A stretch of 64,000 nucleotides of DNA from Haliclona indistincta (taxonomy: Eukaryota; Porifera; Demospongiae; Haplosclerida; Chalinidae): positions 8,537,152-8,601,151 of the forward strand of contig OZ024784.1 of assembly GCA_964017065.1 (NCBI GenBank). Direction: 5' to 3'. A model generated the notes under the pieces. The model was given only the letters and a program-made list of their open reading frames with translations. It had not been told where the DNA came from and ran no database searches. A program made the position numbers and the translations under genes. Shown here one piece after another: positions 22,431 through 33,050 of this stretch. Within the stretch, counting starts at the first letter, position 1, and every line of letters begins with the position of its first letter.

Positions 22431-25061
22431 ATGGCAGCAGTAGGCAAGGTATCTGTATTGTGCGATCCCAAGGCGTTACTCGGTGAGGGTCCCTTCTACG
22501 ATGAGTCCAGAGAGGAGCTGGTGTGGGTGGACATTGAGGGAAAGAGTATCAACTTTCTGAACGTGAACACGAGGACCAATCGCAGTATCCAGCTGGAGGA
22601 CAAGGTGGGAGCAGCCATACCGTGTGAGAATGATGATAGCAAGCTGATAGCAGTGATTGGGAGGAGCATCTGTCTAGTGGACAGAGAGTCAGGTCATGAT
22701 TCACTAGTGTTTTTATAACTAAAATACACTTGGACCTGTTACTGTAGGTATGACACAATCCTTAGCATCTGTTGAAGATGATTTGATGTGCAATCTTTTC
22801 AATGACGCTAAGTGTGATCGACTAGGCAGGCTATGGTGTGGCACAATTAATGAGGGTCCTATGATTCTACCTGACTTTCCTCGCACTAAAGGAGCTTTGT
22901 ACAGCTTTGATGGAGGTGATGTGAATTTGACTATAATTTAGCATCATGCCGGTGTAGTGGTTGAGGTAATGACACATTATTACATAGTACGTCATTTTTC
23001 ACCAATCGGATTGCTCTGTTCGAGGGCATTAATGTAGGTTAGTGACCGCGCGTAGCGTCTTCTATAGCAACAGACCGTTGCGTCTTTGCGAGTTTGAAAA
23101 ATTCGCGATGTTATTGCGCTCACAGTGATGAACTATGTAATAAATCATTTATTGCCCTACACAACTCGGGCAATAACCGACATTATAGCATAGCTACGAG
23201 TATTTGACCAATCAGATTGCTCAGTTGCCGGGTTATAATTCTCATATGACCCGCGGGCTTTCATATGACCCGCGGGCTTTCATATTACCTGGCTACAAGT
23301 TATTGTGTTATTAATAGAATTCATGATTGATAATACTATTCATAATAACTGCTGTATAAACAAAGTCGGAATACAATGTACAACACAGAAAGCAGGTGAA
23401 TGATGACTGTGGAGATTTGCTGATATGTTTTAGGTACAGTGAACCAAGAGCTAGAAGCCTGCTGCTGCTGATGGTAGGAGCTAGTAGGGGGTGCAGAGTA
23501 GGTAGATAGTGCTGTAACAGAGCTGGATAGTGTCGAAGAGGCAGTGAGGGAGGAGCTGGTTAGTGGTGATGGAAATACTGGAACAGTATATAGTAGACGA
23601 GAGAGTGGATCGGAGGCGAAGCTGGAAAAAGCTGGTGTGTGGTGTCAAGGCGGAGGTCAGCGGTAGTAGATGAAAGGGTGGAGCTCGCAAGGCCTAGGGC
23701 TGGGCTAGTATCCGGCGATGGAAGTCACTGAGAGCGAGCTGCGCGATGGTGTTGGTGGTGGTGGTGGTGGTATGTAGTAGCTGCCACTAGCTGGGATATA
23801 AGCTATTGCTGTTGGAAGACTAGCCGTAACTTGTAGAGTAGTTGGGTCAAAAACGTCGTCATCTTGGACAAAAACGCAGCAGCTCTGGACACTCAAGTCA
23901 GCAAGAGAGCGTTCCATTGTAGCTTTTGCGTCGAAAAGTACTGTTGCTATGCTATAAATAACTTAGATACCTCGTCCGCGGGTCATACGTGATTTATAAA
24001 CCCTCCGCGGTAAGTAACGACCTCGCTACGCTCGGTCGTCACAACAACCGCGTCGGGTTTATAAATCCCGTATGACCCTCGACTCGGTATCTAACTATTA
24101 TTTAATGACCTCGGGAAAGTCGGTTGCCCTCATACAGTCTCGGGCTGCGCCCTCGACCGTTACTCAGGAAACCAACTTTCCCGCGGTCATTAATGTCGGT
24201 TATTGTCCTCTCGTGAGGGCAATAACTACTACTTATGATATGCTACATGCCCAAGTTGAGATCGTATGCAGCTGTATTTGCAATAGGTGCCCCTTTGGTG
24301 CCAGTGATGCCGCTTTTATGGTTGTCACAATTTTGCATCAAAAGCTTCACTGGCTTCAAAATTCGATTGTGACATGTAACATGTCATTTCTCAGAACAGT
24401 ACTTCCTTCAAGCCTCCAACACTAAATGCAATTCGTGTTAACCATTTTGTTTGTGCTATTATCTAATGGAGGTGTAATAACCAAGCTTGTTACTTGTGTG
24501 TGAATCTTCTAGTATGGTCAATAATACATGCATTGTAGTATTTATAACAGAACTACATTACTTGCAGGCGATGTAAAGAAGCATGTCTCTGATATATCTG
24601 GTTCTAATGGAATGGCTTGGAGTCCGGACTGGACCAAAATGTACTATATTGATAGTTTTGTTAAGAAGATCTACTCTTTTGACTACAATGAATCTGCTGG
24701 TACCATCACCAACCAGTCGGTGGCTGTGGACTATTCTCCTAACAAAGTGTTTGTGCTACCAGACGGCATGACTATTGATGCTGAGGGAATGCTGTGGGTC
24801 GCTGATTGTCCTGGTGGTGTGGTGACACGCTGGGATCCTGCCTCAGGGAAGAAGCTAGCTCACATACCCATGCCTGCTCAATTTGTCACTTCTTGTTGCT
24901 TTGGTGGTCCTAATTATGACAAGCTTTTTGTCACGAGTGGTTCAATATATGCTGACCAGTCTCTTCTGCAGCAGTATCCTCATCCTGGAGCGGTGTTTGT
25001 TGTGGAGAACCTAGGGGTTTGTGGACTCCCTCCTCAGAAATTTAAAATATCAAAGAATTGA
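22431..25061 (+). CDS. Regucalcin / SMP-30 family lactonase, paralogue 1
   Basis: Three exons, 22431-22692, 22748-22915 and 24568-25061, give 307 residues (vertebrate regucalcin is 299). It is a six-bladed beta-propeller family: metal-dependent gluconolactonase acting in the cytosol, also known as a calcium-binding protein. The four family metal ligands are visible: Glu in GEGPFYD, Asn in FNDAKCD, Asn in GSNGMAW and Asp in LPDGMTID. The second intron is about 1.65 kb, enlarged by nested transposons (22972-24232). Ten exact blocks shared with the downstream copy (for example VWVDIEGKSINFLNVNTR) show recent tandem duplication. A stable hairpin sits just before the start codon. Confidence 0.92.
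22972..24232 (+). mobile_element. MITE family X, interrupted by a second element
   Basis: The outer parts, about 22972-23187 and 24093-24232, together are the reverse complement of the intact ~325 bp element at 58611-58935. Shared words include ATTACATAGTACGTCA, CGCGTAGCGTCTTCTATAGC and GGTCATTAATGTCGGTTATTG. The middle 0.9 kb is a later insertion. The whole lies in intron 2 of regucalcin paralogue 1. Confidence 0.8.
23188..24092 (-). mobile_element. 0.9 kb element nested in MITE family X, with gene-like 5' end
   Basis: The flanking MITE reads ...CGACATTA / ...TTAATGACCTCGG on either side, so this segment was inserted into it. Near the left end TCATATGACCCGCGGGCTT is repeated in tandem (about 23242-23285); the right end has related GTATGACC and TTTATAAATC words. 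On the minus strand TTATTTATAGC stands about 45 bases before an ATG at 23917 that opens a 70-codon frame (MERSLADLSVQSCCVFVQDD..., later a PPPPPPTP run). That looks like a promoter plus first exon, either from an autonomous parent element or captured from a host gene. No transposase is seen. Confidence 0.6.
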
Positions 25062-25183
25062 ATTTATAATTATTAATTTTGTGTTCAAACCGGATCAAAC
25101 TATTTTTTTACAAATGCGTCGCGAACGAGGGGAGTGGCTGGAATTAGTTGCGAGCACTCGGAGAACCGTAAGAGGCACGACTT

Positions 25184-25191
25184 TATAAAAG
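25184..25191 (+). promoter_or_regulatory. TATAAAAG, either TATA box or 5' splice site of paralogue 2
   Basis: The run TTTATAAAAGTAAGC can be read in two ways. As a TATA box it would start transcription near 25215. As a splice donor (AAAA followed by GTAAG at 25191) it would end a leader exon with A, which joins TGGCAGCAG at 25236 to make the start codon. Confidence 0.4.
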
Positions 25192-26264
25192 TAAGCTATT
25201 ACATTAGCAACCCAAGGTCAGTGTCTTTTGTGCAGTGGCAGCAGTAGGCAAAGTCTCTGTGTTGTACGATACTAATGCATTGTGCGGTGAGGGTCCCTTC
25301 TACGATGAGTCCAGAGAGGAGCTGGTGTGGGTGGACATTGAGGGAAAGAGTATCAACTTTCTGAACGTGAACACGAGGGCCAACCGCAGTATCCAGCTGG
25401 AGGACAGAGTTGGAGCAGCCATACCGTGTGAGGATGATGATAGCAAGCTGATAGCAGTGATTGGGAGGAGCATCTGTCTAGTGGACAGAGAATCAGGTGA
25501 TAGTTCACACAAGCAAAATGGAGGCTATGCTAAATGTCCCACAGGTGCTGTTACAGATAAGTTAGCTTCTGTGGAAGAGGATCAGCCAACTAATCGTTTC
25601 AATGATGCTAAGTGTGACCGGCAAGGTAGAATGTGGTGTGGTACCATGTCGTTTGTCCCGGAGACAAGCAAAGACTTTCCCAAAAATAATGGAAACCTTT
25701 ACACATTTAGTGATGGTGGGTATGCTATGCAACACAACACTACATTTTCATCGGAAATGAATTTTTTGTTTAGGCGTTGTAAAGAAGCAAATCTCAGGTG
25801 TCTCTATTTCAAACGGGCTTGCTTGGAGCCTGGACTGGACCAAGATGTACTATATTGATTCTCTTGCTTCAAAGCTCTACAGTTTTGACTACAATGAATC
25901 TGCTGGTACCATCACCAACCAGATGGTGGCTGTGGACTATGCTCAAGATGATGCTCTTGGTCTACCAGACGGCATGTGTATTGATGCAGAGGGGATGCTG
26001 TGGGTCGCTGGATACTATGGCGCAGCTGTAACACGCTGGGATCCTGCTACGGGAAAGAAGCTAGCCCGTATACCCATACCAGCTAAGTGTGCTACCTCTT
26101 GTTGCTTTGGAGGTCCTAACTATGACAAACTGTTTATCACGAGTGGATGTGCAAGTGCTAAAGACTCTGACCTGCAGCAGTACCCTCATCCTGGAGCAGT
26201 GTTTGTTGTGGAGGGGCTAGGGGTTCGTGGACTCCCTCCACAGAAGTTTAGAAGTGGAAAATAA
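25190..26264 (+). CDS. Regucalcin / SMP-30 family lactonase, paralogue 2
   Basis: Coding exons 25236-25496, 25545-25715 and 25774-26264. There is no genomic ATG where paralogue 1 has one: the sequence is GTGGCAGCAGTAGGC. A GTAAG...TGCAG intron at 25191-25235 would join A25190 to TGG and restore ATG, giving MAAVGKVSVLYDTNAL. The product is then 307 residues, the same as paralogue 1. Metal ligands are kept: GEGPFYD, RFNDAKCD, ISNGLAW and LPDGMCID. The 48-base intron 25497-25544 has no stop and is a multiple of three, so retention would add 16 residues. Family role: cytosolic lactonase. Alternatively the copy has lost its start and uses GTG or is decaying; the intact remainder argues against decay. 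Confidence 0.85.
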
Positions 26265-26396
26265 TCAAATAGCATGCTGCTATGACTAGTAAACCTGATG
26301 ACAATAGTTAATAGTCTCTTTCATTCTTGTGTCATGATATTGCTGTACTTAGACATTGCTGTAACCAGAAAACATGCGGTTACAAAAAAAAGATTT

Positions 26397-29300
26397 TTAT
26401 GAATCTGACAATATAAGAAGTGCTCTGCTTGATTCCCTGTAGCGAAAAATAAGCGGATTCAGAGCTGTGATGTTATTACACATACCGTGCCAATGTTCCT
26501 GTGCCTTGTGCTTTGCGCTGTAAACATGACAGTACAGCTGAGCTAGGTGGTTGAAATGTAGAGAGAACTCGGACAGCCTATTAATGTGAGCATTGACACT
26601 GCACATGTTTGTATAGCAGAGCGTATCTCACCTGAACCTTGACATGGACACTTGGATCAAGCTCTAAACTGTCTAAAAGAATGTTGAGTATGCTTCTTTC
26701 CTTCAGCTGTAGAGCTGCCTGTATTCATGATGATGGAATACAGTAGCATGCTTCATTAACTTACTAATGACACAATAGCTTGTCTTCTTTCAACTTCATC
26801 TCCCTTTTCCAGTTTTCTTTGTATTAATAAACATGATTTTGTATATCACAATGTACAACTTACTTCTGTACTTTTGCCTCCACTTGCTCGGTCATTTTTA
26901 GCTTTCCTATTAACTCTCCTATGCTTTTTCTGACAGCCTAAAAAATTTTTATTTCACTAAAATTATGTTTTCCTAAACATACTATAATTGGCTCATTCGG
27001 TAGTCTTTTCATCAATTTCTCCTGCACAGTGTCTCTGGTGCTACAATTGATAACTGCACTACCTGTACATTATGGACACAAAGTGTTATGATCTCTTGTA
27101 TATGAGTGCCAATACCAGCAGATTTGAGTATGTTGACTGCACGTAGTCGTTGCTGTATGTTACAGAACATTCATAGTCAGATACTAATAATTTGTTGCAT
27201 ACCTTCCAGTCAGGAAGTGTGTTTATATGACTGAATGCAATATCAACCATTTCATCAGTGATAATGTCATGATGATCAGTAAGATAACACAGTGCCTGTA
27301 TAGAAGGAAGGCACATGACACACAATACCAACTAGTCTCACACTCACGTTGTACTGGTATAGTGAGTTTTTTGACTTGAGGCAATTGGTTATTAGGTACT
27401 CTTTGCAAGTGGATTTATACACTCCAATAAGTGACAGTATGTTAGAAGCTGAGATAGAAATGTATTGATCACAGCTGGAGTCCATCATGAGGTGTAAGAG
27501 AACGTCATGCAGGCCTTGCTGAACATCAGGGTCATGTGTGATATTCTGAAAGAGTGAAGATTTTGCGCCTACGTTCCTGCCCTCTCTTTCTCTCTCACCT
27601 GTTTCAAACACATGATGGCGTTGTCAGTTCCAAGCACTGAAAGTAGTTCATATTGACAAAAAACAGTTCCTGTGTGTAAAGTGTAAAGGTAATACAAGAA
27701 AAATACTGATCTTACCATTTTTCAAAATAACAGTCATGATTTTAAGTGCTGCATTATCGATTATGCCTGCAGAATACACTTACAGTCACCCTATAACAGC
27801 TGCTAGATTAGGTATACATTTACCTATTTTGATCAATGACTTGAGAGCTTCAAATCGTACCTGCGGCTGTGGATCTTTCACAAGCTGTCAATAGTAATGT
27901 AATTAATATTGCTTTTCATGGAAATAGTAGTTATACCATTTTCATCATTGCTTGAATAATGTCTTGATCAGGTGAAAGACAACCTAACGCCTGTGCGTAG
28001 TATTAATAATTCAGTATTGTGTATTTTATACGTTCTCTACCTGCACTGTGTCTGCTCTTACATCTGTGATACTTGAACTCAGTCGCTCTGTTAGTAGCTA
28101 TTTTTAGGTAATGTTACATCAAGCACACAGAGCTGTCAATCTTACTTGAAGTCGCTGTGCTCGATGCTTTTCAGCTTCAAATGCAATTTGATCTATAACG
28201 ATAGTTTTTAAAAACAATTAACAGGTGCATGAGTGTGTCTCTGCAATACCCTCTATAATATGATTGCTTGTAGTATTTGCTTTTTTGCGAGTACTTCTAT
28301 AGTGGAGATATAATATTTAACCAAGATTGAGTAGTGATTAATAGTACCTTTGTTTTTGTCCTTTTGAGTAATATGGAAGGGCCTCCATCTGCTGTACAAT
28401 TGTTATCAAAATAATAATGATCATGATGGTACTATCTCACAATTAGAGTTGGCTGATCTTTCAGTAAACAGTCAGCTGTCTGAACCTTATTCCACCTACT
28501 GACTGGTTGTGGGTATATTTGCTCCATACCCTCCTACACAAGGTCAATCACATATCACAACTTGATGGTATAAGGTCACCTTTGCAAATATCTTTCTGGA
28601 TGGTCTTCCAGTGGCACCGCTAGGTTCATACATGGAGTCTGCATCTCGAAATGTTATCCGACCTAGTTTGTTTTGCTGCAGCAAACAAACAATTAAAGAA
28701 TTGTTCTATGACTGTTTATTGTCATTTGTTACCTTCAAAGGTGGCAGCTTAAAAGTGATGTTTGAACTTTCTATAATGATCAAGATAATTATAATGCATG
28801 TATTCAATATAATCTAACCAGCTGTAGTTGATGCTCTGGCAGATCCAGTCCTACTGCGCCTGATTCCTCCAGCAGCCACACTGACACTCCTCTGTAGCCC
28901 TCGTGAAGGAGGGGCCGTCCTCCCTCCCTCCACTACTGCCTTAGCCACAGCTTGTACCTGTTCAGACAGAGCTGCTACCTCTTCTACCAGTTCTACCAAA
29001 TCTACTATCTAGACAAAGATTTTCATATTATGTTCTATAATTATTTGTTAGTAACTACAATAACTTACTATTATGCGGTGTGATTTTCTTTTTGCTGATG
29101 ATCCTGTATTATAGACCAAATACATGATTCAACTGTCACTATACACTCACTTGGTTCAACATAGTTAGTGAATCTGGCAAGAGACAGTGTGTTCCATGAC
29201 TCTGGTCCAAACAGTTTAGCCAATCGTGGTCTCTCAAATCCATACCATGGGTCTGTTGCTGAGCCAGTTTGTTGACTGGAGTGAGATCACAATAACAGAT

Positions 29301-30611
29301 GATTCCAGTACTACACGGTCCTTTTTACCTGCTAATTTCTACTCTCTCAAATACTCTTGTGTTGGTCGTTTCTTCATTAACCGATCGGCTGTATGAACTA
29401 TCCAGTGGTATACAAGGCACTCCTCCACTCTTCAATGGTTTTATAGTTTGACTCCTATCTTCTTCATTTGAGCTGCAAGGCTGACTAGGAGTGACCTGTT
29501 TGCTCTGCACGTCCATGATAGTCCAATTAGCTTCACTCTCACTGTGCCACTCATCACTATCCTCTTGCTTCTTTGTGCTTGAATCTTGAACTATCCTATG
29601 TTCAGTGGTTGATGATGCCCCGTCATTACTGAACTCGTCAGAGGACATTTGACTATCTGTTTCTGAGTCATCATCTGAATCCTTCATAACATGACCAGCT
29701 GATGATGGTATACTCATTGTGTATCCAGTAGTAATATCTGATATTGTCGTCACATTACTTTGATGCCTTTGATGAGCCAACACTCTACCAATGAATCTAC
29801 CTGGCTTTAATCCTCTACCATTAGCTCTCTGTGGCTGTTCTTCCATGACACCATAGTCATCGTCTGCTTTACTTTCAGCCATTCTTCCTCCATCTTGTGT
29901 TCCAGCTCTGTTGACCGCTGGAAGTACTGCACGGCGACCTCTTGCTGCTGGTCTGCCTCTATAACGGGAAAGTAGCAATCCTTGCAATCTCTTTTCGAGC
30001 CACTGTTGCCTGTGCTGTAATTCTGTTACCTGAATTATAATTTGAAATAATTTCCTTTTTGCAAATAGCATAGATTTATTACACACAATGTCATGTGTAA
30101 CAAACACATACATTTCCTTTTCTTCTTCTTCTACTATCAGTAATTTCACTCTGTGTAGCAGCCAATTCTTTTCTTATGGTAGTTACAACCTGCAATCAGA
30201 AGTAACATACAGGTGATTAGTTGATTATTAAACTTGCCTGTAGTTTTGTGAGAAGTTCCCCACACCTGGTGAGTAGAGCATCCACTTGAAGTCTAGCACT
30301 ATCTTGCTCCTCCTGCAGTACGTGTGAACTTGTGCTAATAACTGACAACAAAATCTACTCAAAATGATCATACTTTTGATGAACCTCGCTGAAAGATCGA
30401 CAAAGACTGTTTCAAAGCCTCCTGAGCATTTCTAACTAGCGTTTGCTGCATGTGCATACATAACAAAGTATAATTGATTGAATAGTCCCAAAATTACTTG
30501 CTCTCCAATTAGATGGTCAAATCTGCGTGCTGAGAAGGATGGTGTGGAATAACCGCTTGCAATCGAAGACTTGTCAGTTGCAATTTTTCTTCCAGGTCGG
30601 TGGTAAGCCAT
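26397..30611 (-). CDS. HEAT/armadillo-repeat protein with charged N-terminal half
   Basis: About 20 exons starting MAYHRPGRKIATDKSSIASG at 30611. The first half has short coiled-coils (LQHRQQWLEKRLQGLL, VELVEEVAALSEQVQAVAK), an RGRPAARGRR basic patch and a long Ser/Asp/Glu-rich stretch (29.4-29.9 kb). The block DPWYGFERPRLAKLFG follows near 29.2 kb. The second half (26.4-28.2 kb) is helical repeats such as VRADTVQALGCLSPDQDI, PQVRFEALKSLIKIGIID and VKVQAVRVLSTFQPPSSAV, the usual HEAT pattern. The end near 26397 depends on which of two acceptors is used. The layout resembles poorly studied animal HEAT proteins such as HEATR4, but this is a guess; role unknown, a scaffold is likely. Its 3' end faces regucalcin paralogue 2 only 130 bp away. 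Confidence 0.7.
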
Positions 30612-33050
30612 TGCACAGCGCAGTACAGTAGTGATAATAAGGGCGGGGCTGGTTGTCATGATAACGCAGTTATTCATTCATTGGTGGTAATAGTGTGGGC
30701 GGAGAGTAATAGGCATAGAGCATGGTCAGGTGCCCCCAGGCATCTATCTACATATCATCCTAAGGATTGATCGTGTAGAGCAGCACAATTCTGGAGATTG
30801 CCATACTAGAACTGTGAGAGTTGGAACTACACACTCCGAGTGAAAACGCCTGGTCAGTAAGAACCGTGCCGCTGCGCCTGCTGTCTTCATTCTATGTTCA
30901 CATGCAGTACAGGTCGGCCAGTAAAGAGGCGGTACATCGCATTGTCCACTAGAGGAGTGCTTGTGTACTGATCTCTGGGTAGCCACGTGTCACGGCACAA
31001 TGGCCGCGGTAAGACAGTTATAAGATAATGTTTTGTTGTGCATTTCTGAGCGTGTTGTGACAAGATAGTTTCATAACACGCGATCACAAGCATCTTGCCC
31101 CAGGTAGAGGCTGCAAATGTAGGGCTTGTACAGACTTGTAGAAATACTATACATAGCTTCCTCTCCAGGTGGCTTCAGTTGTTGCTATGAACTAAGGTAT
31201 TGTTTAGTCATCAAATGTAATCCACTCTAGATTACTGATAGATGTTCTGTAGTCAGTAAAGAGGCGGTTCATCGCTACAATCAGTATTATTATGGCAGCC
31301 ATGTTAGATGGGAGTTGACTAATGTTAATGGTGATTATGGCGGCAGACTCCATGCACTCTCTTGGTGGAATGCTTGGTATCTTCTACTACATCAGTGAAT
31401 GCTGTAACTACAACAACACTAGAATCACTCAGCAGTTGACAGACTATAGCCAACTAACACACTACAAAAACACTTAAAGTTGTGGATTGTTTATTTTCAG
31501 TGTGTGATAGTAGTAAAGTGGGTCATCAATCACCATCAACACTCCCACAGTAAGATATTAACTGACCATGATTCTGCTACAAATCACATTTTGTAAGTCA
31601 TGATTTCACTACTTATGGATGATGTTATAGCTGCTTTGCCAGACCAGTACTTGGCTTCATTTGCATCCATGATCATAATAATACTTTGAACTGTGTTGAC
31701 ATGAGTTCCAGTGTAAATGTGGGTATGCCCTATTGTGGAAGTTTACTGTCAAATTTTATTATGATTCAATCCTAACAAGATTTTGCTATAATCTGGTTTA
31801 ATGTTGACGTAATTGTTGGTTTGTTGCATTCAGTGACAAGTGTTTGTTGATCGTGTCTAATAAGGTGTGTATCATATACTTCTCACATTATAGTGTGAAT
31901 GTATTGTAGTCATGGTTACTTGTGTGTGGGTTTGTTGAGTCCCAAGTATTTGGCTGGACAGTATGGTAGGTCTCTTGCACAGCTGCATTTTCCATTGTTC
32001 ATATACATGTAGCGGTTCTCAAAGATCTTGCACAAGACCGAAAATAAACATTGGACAATCAAATTCACTTTTGGTCATGTGTATTAGAGGTGTAAGCAAT
32101 TGTCATGCATTTGATTGGTCAACGTCATACTTACAGTCTTGACATCTTCGAAAACTGTTAACTTGAGCATTTGTGAAGCAATGTGCTCCTGTACTAACAC
32201 GGAGGGAAGTTGCTGTGTGTGGTAACAACCACAATATAACCACTGACAATGCCACTAGGGCTTGCATGTGACTAGCCACTGGCCATTCTAGTTTAAATTG
32301 TATTCATGGCTTACCTTGATGAGTGTTGCTTTATTATTCCCAGCTTTATGGTATGTACAAATTAGTATTGTCACTTCCTGTTAGCATTATGTTGCAATAG
32401 ATACAGATGCCAATAATAGGGTGATCTATTGTTACTGTATTGTAGAGTGGTTAGTTATTATTGTTGATTGTAGCAAAGCTAGTAGAATCCAATATTAGTG
32501 TGAGTCTGAGTGAGCTAGTGCATGTACAATGAGAGCCTGCTGGTCATTCATGAGTAAGGATTTAGTAGTCTTCTCTAGCTATACTGTCACCATTAGCTAT
32601 GTATGTGTACTAGTACATTTGGGCTTCACTCAGTCTGCTGCATTTCACTACTGGTTTATGGTAGCTGTTATCATATTCATTATTGTTAATATAGTGCTAG
32701 TGTTGCTGCCCACTGGTAGACATGGTTGTTATACTGCTGTCAGTATGTGCTCATGTGTACTTAGTGATCAGTATGTACATTCGGTATGCCTACTAGTAGT
32801 ACTATGTTGTGTGTATATTATTAGTTGTATTAGCGGCCATGTTTTTACTCTAATCGGTTCATTGCAATGACAAGACGGTGTGTACAATAGCTGAATTCCT
32901 GTTTGGAAAACTCGATACCCAAATTGTCAAACGGTATATTAGTGGCATACACAGATAGTACATGTATATAGACTAGTTCTGTTGTGATGTAGACTAGTTG
33001 TAGGATAGAGCCTAGCTTAGAGAGCATGGGAAGTGTTGGGTAGTGCTGTT
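30612..33050. other. 2.4 kb region without a firm gene; promoter and 5' leader of the formin
   Basis: Notable items: a near-identical 25-base word CAGTAAAGAGGCGGT(T/A)CATCGC at about 30916 and 31256; ATGGCCGCG followed by a GTAAG donor at 31000-31009, which could be a leader exon but is out of frame with the formin start; and a 113-codon hydrophobic open frame at 32529-32870 with no recognisable family. An acceptor (GGTAG) just before 33042 shows the formin has at least one upstream untranslated exon here. Confidence 0.45.

Noticed and set aside
22219..22443. 74-codon frame running through the GC-rich hairpin into regucalcin-1
   Set aside because: Out of frame with the clear MAAVGKVSV start; its end is hairpin-derived low-complexity peptide.
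24072..24425. 117-codon plus-strand frame in regucalcin-1 intron
   Set aside because: It spans the end of the nested element and unrelated intron sequence, and no family is recognised.
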